DNA of 5,798 bases from Chromatiales bacterium (lineage in GTDB: Bacteria > Pseudomonadota > Gammaproteobacteria > JACCYU01): NCBI GenBank assembly GCA_031177845.1, contig JAPSGG010000122.1, positions 1-5,798 of the forward strand, in the 5' to 3' direction. Shown in pieces: positions 1 to 5,798 of the stretch (within the stretch, counting starts at the first letter, position 1; every line of letters begins with the position of its first letter). Under the pieces are notes generated by a model. It made no database searches, had not been told where the DNA came from, and worked only from the letters and a program-made list of their open reading frames with translations. The position numbers and the translations under genes are program-made.

Positions 1-1031
1 TCCAGGTCGACGTCCGGCCGGTACGGGTGGAGATCGAGGCGCAGCTCTCGACGGGCCTCAAAAATACGCCCATGTCGGGGATACGGTTGCGAGTGGCGTC
101 TGGCAATTTCGTCATCGCACGCCCCTTGGGCGTGCGTGATGGCATCGATTACCAACATACCGGCGAGGTGCGCAAGATCGATGCCGAAGGCATCCGCCAG
201 CAATTGAATCACGGCAACATCGTACTGCTCTCGCCGCTCGGCTTTTCTCCCACCGGCGAAGTGTTCAACTTAAGCGCAATCGATGTCGCTACCATGACCG
301 CCGCCTCACTGCCCGCCGACAAGCTGATCTTTCTCACAGAGGGCCCAGGCCTGCGCGATCATCGGCGCAGGCAGGTAGCGCAGATGAATCTCGCCGAGGC
401 GCAGGCGCTCTTGAGCGGAGGACGGATTCTGAGCGCCGAGTGCCGGCGCGATATCGAAGGCGCGGTGAGCGCCTGCTTAAACAATGTGCGCCGCGTGCAT
501 CTCATCAGCCGTCATATCGACGGCGCAATACTCAAGGAGCTGTACACGCGGGATGGCGTCGGCACCCTCATCACGGCCGAGACCTATGAAGGACTGCGCG
601 AGGCGGTCATCGACGATGTGGGCGGTATCCTAGAGCTCATCGCACCTCTGGAACAAACGGGCGTGCTGGTGCGCCGCTCGCGCGAGCAACTGGAGCTGGA
701 GATTCAGCGTTTCCATGTCATCGAGCGCGACGGCATGATTATCGGCTGTGCGGGCTTATATCCGTTTACCGAGGAACATCTGGGCGAGATCGCGTGTCTG
801 GCGGTACATCCTCACTATCGCAAGGAGGGACGCGGCGAGATGCTGCTGAGGCAGCTGGAGGAAAAAGCCGCCTCATTGGGACTTAAGCAGCTGTTTGTGC
901 TTACCACGCAGACCGCGCACTGGTTTCGGGAGCGCGGCTTCCGGGAAGGCGACGTAAAGGCGCTGCCGATCAAGCGCCGCGAGTTGTATAACTACCAGCG
1001 CAATTCCAAGATTTTTTCCAAGAGTATCTGA
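1..1031 (+). CDS. argA: Amino-acid N-acetyltransferase (N-acetylglutamate synthase), 5'-truncated by the window edge
   Basis: This enzyme transfers an acetyl group from acetyl-CoA to the amino group of L-glutamate, the first committed step of arginine biosynthesis, in the cytoplasm. The frame is open from base 3 (first full codon) to the TGA at 1029-1031, about 342 residues. E. coli-type ArgA has about 443, so roughly the first 100 residues of the amino-acid-kinase domain lie outside the window. The GTG at 27 is therefore an internal codon, not a start. The remaining kinase-like domain carries family blocks such as SGNF.IARPLGV (about 99-143) and GVRR-like HLISRH.DGA (about 492-537). In this family that domain binds arginine for feedback inhibition. 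The C-terminal GNAT domain begins near 610 with DDVGGILELI and LVRRSREQLE. It has an acetyl-CoA pyrophosphate-binding loop RKEGRG at 819-836, then LFVLTT and HWFRERGF, and ends with the conserved YNYQRNSK. It converges on the methyltransferase gene. The family match is recalled by eye and is strong over the whole length. Confidence 0.95.
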   Translation, partial: QVDVRPVRVEIEAQLSTGLKNTPMSGIRLRVASGNFVIARPLGVRDGIDYQHTGEVRKIDAEGIRQQLNHGNIVLLSPLGFSPTGEVFNLSAIDVATMTAASLPADKLIFLTEGPGLRDHRRRQVAQMNLAEAQALLSGGRILSAECRRDIEGAVSACLNNVRRVHLISRHIDGAILKELYTRDGVGTLITAETYEGLREAVIDDVGGILELIAPLEQTGVLVRRSREQLELEIQRFHVIERDGMIIGCAGLYPFTEEHLGEIACLAVHPHYRKEGRGEMLLRQLEEKAASLGLKQLFVLTTQTAHWFRERGFREGDVKALPIKRRELYNYQRNSKIFSKSI

Positions 1032-1073
1032 CAAGAAGCATTAACCCGGAAAACTAACCAGTCGATATCGTAA

Positions 1074-1098
1074 GTCAGGCTTCCATGGGCTGTCTGAC
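1074..1098. other. Weak inverted repeat in the argA/methyltransferase convergent gap
   Basis: GTCAGGC (1074-1080) faces GTCTGAC (1092-1098) across an 11-base loop, giving a 7-bp stem with one G-U pair on the forward strand. It lies in the 128-bp gap between two converging genes, where a terminator is expected. No U-tract follows in either direction, so it is not a canonical intrinsic terminator. The gap also holds a 9-bp direct repeat, TCTGACAAG, at 1027-1035 and 1093-1101. Nothing else in 1032-1159 looks functional. Confidence 0.25.
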
Positions 1099-1159
1099 AA
1101 GCGATGCACAGAGCTGCGCGCCCTGAACAAGGCTGTAACCGTGGCATTAAGTCTTTTTG

Positions 1160-1834
1160 CTAGCTGTTCTTATGCCGCTTGCGTGCAAGCGTCAGGCCAT
1201 CGCCGATCGGCACCAGGCTCAAGGAGATGCGATCGTCCTTGTAAAGCTTTTCGTTGAAGCGGCGGATCGCGAGGGTATCCGGCTCCTGATTGTCTGGATC
1301 GGCCACCGAGCCGCCCCACAGGGTGTTGTCCACGGCAATCAATCCGCCGGGGCGCATCAATTTCAGGCAGCGCTCGTAATAGTTTTCGTAGTTCTCCTTA
1401 TCGGCATCGATAAACGCGAAGTCGAAGGTGCCCGCCTGTCCCTGCTTGAGCAGATCGTTCAGTGTATCCAGCGCCGCCGCCACGCGCAGGTCGATCCGAT
1501 CGGCCAGGCCGGCTTCGGCAAAATACCGCCGCGCAACCGCGCTCCACGCTCGGCTATTGTCGCAACAGATCAGGTATCCATCCTCCGGCATCGACATGGC
1601 GATGCGAAGCGCACTGTAGCCCGTGAACGTGCCGATCTCGATCGCGCGCCGCACGTCCAGCAGCTCGACCAGCAGCGCCATGAACTGTCCCTGTTCGGGC
1701 GCAATCTGCATATTCGCCAGCGGCTCTTTAGCTGTCTCCTCGCGCAGGCGGATGAGTACTTCCGACTCCTGCACCGAGGCCGAGATCAGATAGTCGTAGA
1801 CGCGATCGTTGATTGCGAGCGTGCGGTTGGACAT
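1160..1834 (-). CDS. Class I SAM-dependent O-methyltransferase (caffeoyl-CoA/catechol O-methyltransferase-like family)
   Basis: A 224-residue cytoplasmic methyltransferase that should transfer a methyl group from S-adenosylmethionine to a hydroxyl group in a metal-dependent way. The SAM-binding motif I is EIGTFTGYSA (residues 66-75). An acidic residue at the end of strand 2 (D92 in CCDNS) is placed to hold the ribose. FIDADKENY (141-149) and VDN (168-170) supply the Asp/Asp/Asn metal ligands of the CCoAOMT family, and GDGLTLARKR closes the protein. An upstream in-frame GTG at 1861 would add MGSLASGII. I prefer the ATG at 1834 because the family typically begins with an MSNRTL-like sequence, and because the likely promoter at 1878-1906 would leave the GTG almost no leader. 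No strong Shine-Dalgarno sequence precedes either start. It is divergent from the sirB1-like gene and convergent with argA, so it is probably transcribed alone. The bacterial members of this branch mostly have no known substrate, and plant-type phenylpropanoid chemistry should not be assumed. Confidence 0.9.
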   Translation of the reverse strand: MSNRTLAINDRVYDYLISASVQESEVLIRLREETAKEPLANMQIAPEQGQFMALLVELLDVRRAIEIGTFTGYSALRIAMSMPEDGYLICCDNSRAWSAVARRYFAEAGLADRIDLRVAAALDTLNDLLKQGQAGTFDFAFIDADKENYENYYERCLKLMRPGGLIAVDNTLWGGSVADPDNQEPDTLAIRRFNEKLYKDDRISLSLVPIGDGLTLARKRHKNS

Positions 1835-1871
1835 GATTATGCCAGAGGCCAAGCTGCCCACACTGCTACAG

Positions 1872-1901
1872 CTTACAAAAATAGGATAGCCACTTTAGAA
1901 T
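1872..1901 (+). promoter_or_regulatory. Predicted sigma-70-type promoter for the sirB1-amgK-murU genes
   Basis: CTTACA (1872-1877, four of six matches to TTGACA) is followed after 18 bp by TAGAAT (1896-1901, five of six matches to TATAAT). Transcription would start at about 1908, only a couple of bases before the ATG at 1910, so the mRNA would be nearly leaderless. That fits the absence of a Shine-Dalgarno sequence there. The element overlaps the reverse-strand promoter almost completely, so RNA polymerase should be able to occupy only one of the two at a time. Confidence 0.4.
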
Positions 1902-1906
1902 GTCAC
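1878..1906 (-). promoter_or_regulatory. Predicted sigma-70-type promoter for the O-methyltransferase gene
   Basis: Read on the reverse strand, GTGACA (1906-1901, five of six matches to TTGACA) is followed after 17 bp by TATTTT (1883-1878, four of six matches to TATAAT). The start point would fall near 1871, leaving a leader of about 37 bases before the ATG at 1834. The call rests on sequence match and position only. Confidence 0.45.
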
Positions 1907-1909
1907 ACG

Positions 1910-2743
1910 ATGGCTATCGACTGCAATGAAGCCTTACGCCGCCTGATCAGCGGCCCGGAGGCCGAACTGAACCTCATGCATGCGGCATTGTTGATCGCGG
2001 CCGACGAATATCCTGGTCTGGACGTGGCTCGCTATCTCGCTCGACTCGATGGCTGGGCGGAGGACGTGGGCAAGCGCATTCCACGGCAAGCGAGCGTCGA
2101 AGTCAGGCTTCGGCAACTCAATCGCTTTCTGTTTGATGAGTTGGGCTTTAGCGGGAATGCAAAGGACTACTACGACCCACGCAACAGCTATATGAACGAG
2201 GTGCTGGAACGCAGGCGCGGCATTCCAATCACCATGTCGGTCGTGTATTTGGAGCTCGGCCGGCGCCTAGGGCTCGATTTGGTGGGCGTATCATTTCCTG
2301 GCCATTTTCTCGTGAAACTGCCTTACAGCGGCGGCGAGATTGTGATCGATCCGTATCACCGCGGCATTTTGTTGAGCGTGGAGGTCCTCACGCGAAGGCT
2401 CGAAAGCCTATTCGATCGGGACATTGAATCTCCGGCACCTTTTCTCTCTGCGGCCAATAACAGGCTTATCCTGGCGCGGATGCTGTTCAACCTTAAAGGC
2501 ATTTATCAGCAGCAAGGCAAGGCAGAGAAGGGCATTGCCATCATTACCAAGCTCCTATTGGTCGACCCGGAGCTTACGCGTGAGTATCGCGACCGCGGCC
2601 TGTTGTTCAATTCGCTTGAGTGCTATCACGCCGCCCTACAGGACTTCCAACGCTATCTGAGCTATACGCCCGGCGCAGAGGATGCTGGCCAGATACGGGA
2701 GCTGGTATTGCAGCTGCAGGAGCACCATAGCCGGCTCAACTGA
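1910..2743 (+). CDS. sirB1: SirB1 family protein (transglutaminase-like domain plus TPR-type C-terminus)
   Basis: A 277-residue predicted cytoplasmic protein, close in length to E. coli YchA/SirB1 (about 269). Its molecular function is not established. The N-terminal half has the SirB1 transglutaminase-like core: YYDPRNSYMNEVLERRRGIPITMS (residues about 87-110, conserved RRGIP), then GVSFPGHFLVK with H132 and VIDPYHRG with D148. These match the His and Asp of a transglutaminase triad. The position where a papain/transglutaminase Cys would be expected, in the GIPITMS segment, holds no Cys, so protease or transglutaminase activity is doubtful. Residues about 185-265 look like helical TPR repeats (MLFNLKGIYQQQGKAEKG, then ECYHAALQDFQRYL). 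The frame stays open upstream to 1157, but that part is antisense to the methyltransferase gene and does not resemble the family. The ATG at 1910 gives the correct N-terminus. amgK follows after a short gap on the same strand, probably as an operon. Confidence 0.88.
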   Translation: MAIDCNEALRRLISGPEAELNLMHAALLIAADEYPGLDVARYLARLDGWAEDVGKRIPRQASVEVRLRQLNRFLFDELGFSGNAKDYYDPRNSYMNEVLERRRGIPITMSVVYLELGRRLGLDLVGVSFPGHFLVKLPYSGGEIVIDPYHRGILLSVEVLTRRLESLFDRDIESPAPFLSAANNRLILARMLFNLKGIYQQQGKAEKGIAIITKLLLVDPELTREYRDRGLLFNSLECYHAALQDFQRYLSYTPGAEDAGQIRELVLQLQEHHSRLN

Positions 2744-2772
2744 GGCCCTTGGCATGGCGGCGAACCGGAGCC

Positions 2773-2777
2773 GGAGG
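2773..2777 (+). promoter_or_regulatory. Strong Shine-Dalgarno sequence ahead of an alternative TTG start of amgK
   Basis: GGAGG at 2773-2777 sits 5 bases ahead of a TTG at 2783 that is in frame with amgK and adds 15 residues (MVALGAGLASSEFFN) before the ATG at 2828. The ATG itself has no recognisable ribosome binding site. The first two bases of this GGAGG also belong to a 7-bp inverted repeat, CCGGCTC (2731-2737) and GAGCCGG (2768-2774), so the site could be partly occluded in the mRNA. Confidence 0.4.
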
Positions 2778-2827
2778 CACGATTGGTCGCGCTTGGCGCG
2801 GGCCTAGCAAGCAGCGAATTCTTCAAC

Positions 2828-4485
<1,658 letters not shown>

Positions 4486-4495
4486 ACAAGCATGT

Positions 4496-4505
4496 CATCG
4501 CGATG
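4496..4505. repeat. 10-bp perfect palindrome downstream of murU
   Basis: CATCGCGATG at 4496-4505 is a perfect palindrome 10 bases after the murU stop. It is the first of four dyads in the 140-bp gap. Its role is unknown. It could be a protein-binding site or part of a composite REP-like unit. Confidence 0.35.
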
Positions 4506-4512
4506 CTCGAGA

Positions 4513-4547
4513 TCGCTCCTACATGCATCGCGCGTTGGTAGGAGCGA
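4513..4547. repeat. REP-like inverted repeat with GTAGGAGCGA core
   Basis: TCGCTCCTAC (4513-4522) and GTAGGAGCGA (4538-4547) are perfect 10-bp inverted copies around a 15-base loop that itself contains the short palindromes ATGCAT and CGCGCG. The GTAGGAGCGA core is known from dispersed REP elements in Pseudomonas and Xanthomonadaceae genomes, which are mobilised by RAYT transposases and usually lie between genes. The hairpin could slow 3' decay of the murU transcript or help end it. There is no U-tract after it, so it is not a classical intrinsic terminator. That it is dispersed in this genome is an inference, as only one copy is in the window. Confidence 0.6.
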
Positions 4548-4551
4548 CATC

Positions 4552-4564
4552 CTTGAGACTCAAG
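4552..4564. promoter_or_regulatory. 13-bp operator-like palindrome with a -35-like core
   Basis: CTTGAG-A-CTCAAG at 4552-4564 is a perfect odd-centred palindrome 61 bp ahead of the GTG start of the GCS2-family gene. It contains TTGAGA, which matches the -35 consensus at five of six positions, but no acceptable -10 element lies 16 to 18 bp downstream. It is a possible regulator-binding site, and the regulator cannot be named. Confidence 0.25.
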
Positions 4565-4570
4565 TCCGGG

Positions 4571-4599
4571 GAAGGCTTCGGTGCGACCGGATCGCCTTC
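4571..4599 (+). other. Imperfect hairpin in the leader of the GCS2-family gene
   Basis: GAAGGC (4571-4576) pairs with GCCTTC (4594-4599), and inside it CGGT (4579-4582) pairs with ACCG (4586-4589) around GCG, with small internal loops between the two helices. It ends 26 bases before the GTG at 4626 and is not followed by a U-tract. It may be a leader structure or chance in GC-rich DNA. Confidence 0.25.
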
Positions 4600-4625
4600 A
4601 ACTTCCGGCCAGTAAAGGGGCGGAC

Positions 4626-5798
4626 GTGGGACAAGAAATAGACACTATCCGCTTCAAGGCGCGGGACTTCGAGGAGTACGCCAAGCGCCTTGAGCGGGAG
4701 ACGAACCTGCTGCTCGAATGGACGCGGGCGGGCCGGCTATCGGGTCGCGGGCCGGTGGCAGGTTTCGAATTGGAGGCATGGCTGGTCTACGAAACCATGC
4801 AGCCCGCGCCAGTCAACGACGCCTTTATCCAAGCCATGGCGGATCCACTCGCCACCCCGGAACTGGCGCAGTTCAATATCGAACTGAACGTCGAGCCGGA
4901 GCGCCTGATGGGGCGCGCGCTGAGCCGGCTGGAGGCCGCGCTCAATCTTACCTGGAGCCGCGCCACCAGCGTCGCCAGGGAACTCGCCGCCCGCGTGTTG
5001 ACTATAGGCATCCTGCCCACGCTGCGCGCGGAGCACCTGAGCCTGGCAAACATGTCGGGACTCAAGCGCTATCGCGCCCTCAACCAGCAGGTGCTCCGTT
5101 TGCGCGGCGGTCGACCCTTGAGATTGGATATTGTCGGCCATCAGCATCTGAAGAGCGAGCATGATAATATTTTGCTGGAATCGGCCGCCACCTCGTTTCA
5201 GATCCATGTGCAGGCACCATTCGAGCGTGCGCACCGCCTTTACAACGCGGCTATTGCGGTGTCCGCGCCCATGGTCGCGGTGGGAGCCAACTCGCCGCTT
5301 CTGTTTGGCTTTGATCTGTGGAGCGAAACGCGGATCCCATTGTTCGAGCAGTCCGTCGAGGTGGGTGGCTTCAACGAGGTCGCGCAGGGACCTCTGCGAC
5401 GCGTGAGCTTCGGCTCCGGTTACGCTGTCGATTCCATCGTCGAATGCTTCACCGAAAACCTTCAGCATTTCCCCGTATTGTTGCCCATGCTGTTCGACGA
5501 CGAAGCGGAGCGGCTCGCTCATTTGCGGCTGCACAACGGGACCATCTGGCGCTGGAATCGCCCGCTCATCGGTTTCGACGAAGATGGCACACCGCACGTG
5601 CGCATCGAGCATCGCGTATTGGCCGGCAGTCCGACCATCGCCGACGGCATCGCCGACGCAGCCTTGTTCTACGGCCTGGTCGAGGGCTTGTGCACTGAAG
5701 GCGTGCGTCTAGAGTCGCGCTTGTCGTTTGCGCAAGCCAAGGACAACTTCTATCAGGCGGCTCGCTACGGGCTCGGTGCGCATGTGACGTGGTTTGAA
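4626..5798 (+). CDS. Glutamate-cysteine ligase family (GCS2-type) carboxylate-amine ligase, 3'-truncated by the window edge
   Basis: The frame is open from GTG 4626 to the last base with no stop, giving 391 residues and an unfinished C-terminus. The product (VGQEIDTIRFKARDFEEYAK at the start) resembles the GCS2 family of ATP-dependent ligases, which activate the gamma-carboxylate of glutamate and couple it to an amine; cysteine is the classical partner, giving gamma-glutamylcysteine. Visible motifs are GFELEAWL (46-53), FNIELNVEPE (83-92), SFQIHVQAP (190-198), ANSPLLFG (221-228), SETRIPLFEQS (233-243), RIEHR (326-330) and RLESRLSFAQAKDNFY (361-376), which carry the acidic metal/ATP ligands and substrate Arg/Asn residues expected of the fold. 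The GTG is chosen because AAAGGGG (4614-4620) lies 5 bases ahead of it, and MGQEI-like starts are typical of close relatives as I recall them. An in-frame stop is at 4554-4556. No strong promoter was found, so it may have its own weak one in 4486-4625 or read through from murU. True glutathione synthesis is possible but not shown. Confidence 0.8.
   Translation, partial: MGQEIDTIRFKARDFEEYAKRLERETNLLLEWTRAGRLSGRGPVAGFELEAWLVYETMQPAPVNDAFIQAMADPLATPELAQFNIELNVEPERLMGRALSRLEAALNLTWSRATSVARELAARVLTIGILPTLRAEHLSLANMSGLKRYRALNQQVLRLRGGRPLRLDIVGHQHLKSEHDNILLESAATSFQIHVQAPFERAHRLYNAAIAVSAPMVAVGANSPLLFGFDLWSETRIPLFEQSVEVGGFNEVAQGPLRRVSFGSGYAVDSIVECFTENLQHFPVLLPMLFDDEAERLAHLRLHNGTIWRWNRPLIGFDEDGTPHVRIEHRVLAGSPTIADGIADAALFYGLVEGLCTEGVRLESRLSFAQAKDNFYQAARYGLGAHVTWFE

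Noticed and set aside
27..29. GTG at base 27 as the start of argA
   Set aside because: The frame is open to the window edge, and residues encoded before it still align with the kinase domain of full-length ArgA, so the gene is simply truncated by the window.
1150..1160. T-run GTCTTTTTG as an intrinsic terminator for argA
   Set aside because: No stable GC-rich hairpin ends just before it, and part of it lies next to the methyltransferase stop codon.
1157..1909. Long forward open frame, 251 codons, continuous with the sirB1-like gene and antisense to the methyltransferase
   Set aside because: Its translation is low-complexity, rich in His, Arg, Gln and Ala, and resembles no family. The reverse-strand methyltransferase has a full set of conserved motifs, and the SirB1 homology begins only at 1910. 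Open antisense frames are common in GC-rich genes.
2754..2807. 17-codon ATG open frame (MAANRSRRHDWSRLARA) ahead of amgK
   Set aside because: It is very short, has no convincing ribosome binding site, and is easily explained by chance. It also overlaps the alternative TTG start of amgK in another frame.
4737..5612. 291-codon reverse-strand open frame
   Set aside because: It lies opposite the GCS2-family gene, whose forward frame carries clear family motifs along the same stretch. The reverse translation has no recognisable domain.

Overview
The window reads as ordinary chromosomal DNA of a GC-rich proteobacterium, most likely a gammaproteobacterium. The evidence is a bifunctional amino-acid-kinase/GNAT ArgA of the Escherichia/Pseudomonas type, a SirB1-family protein, an AmgK-MurU peptidoglycan-recycling pair, and an intergenic inverted repeat built on the GTAGGAGCGA core seen in REP elements of pseudomonads and Xanthomonadaceae. 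The genus cannot be fixed from this stretch. No insertion sequence, phage gene, CRISPR array, rRNA or tRNA is visible.

Layout from left to right: (1) the 3' three quarters of argA, forward, cut by the left edge; (2) a 128-bp convergent gap with one weak hairpin; (3) a class I SAM-dependent O-methyltransferase on the reverse strand; (4) a 75-bp divergent gap in which forward and reverse promoter-like sequences overlap; (5) a forward three-gene set, sirB1-like, amgK and murU, with an 84-bp gap or less before amgK and a 4-bp ATGA overlap between amgK and murU; (6) a 140-bp gap rich in dyad symmetry, including the REP-like hairpin; (7) a forward glutamate-cysteine-ligase-like (GCS2 family) gene that starts at GTG 4626 and runs off the right edge.

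Functionally, argA starts arginine biosynthesis by acetylating glutamate. AmgK and MurU act in sequence: MurNAc is phosphorylated at C1, and the product is then charged with UTP to give UDP-MurNAc. This returns cell-wall sugar to peptidoglycan precursor synthesis without MurA and MurB. The GCS2-family gene is probably an ATP-dependent ligase acting on glutamate or a similar amino acid; its exact substrate cannot be read from sequence. The methyltransferase and the SirB1-like protein have recognisable folds but no assignable substrate.

I found no convincing new biological system. The points most worth a second look are the overlapping divergent promoters (with a possibly leaderless sirB1 transcript), the alternative amgK starts, the dyad-rich gap at 4486-4625, and the unknown substrate of the GCS2-like ligase.
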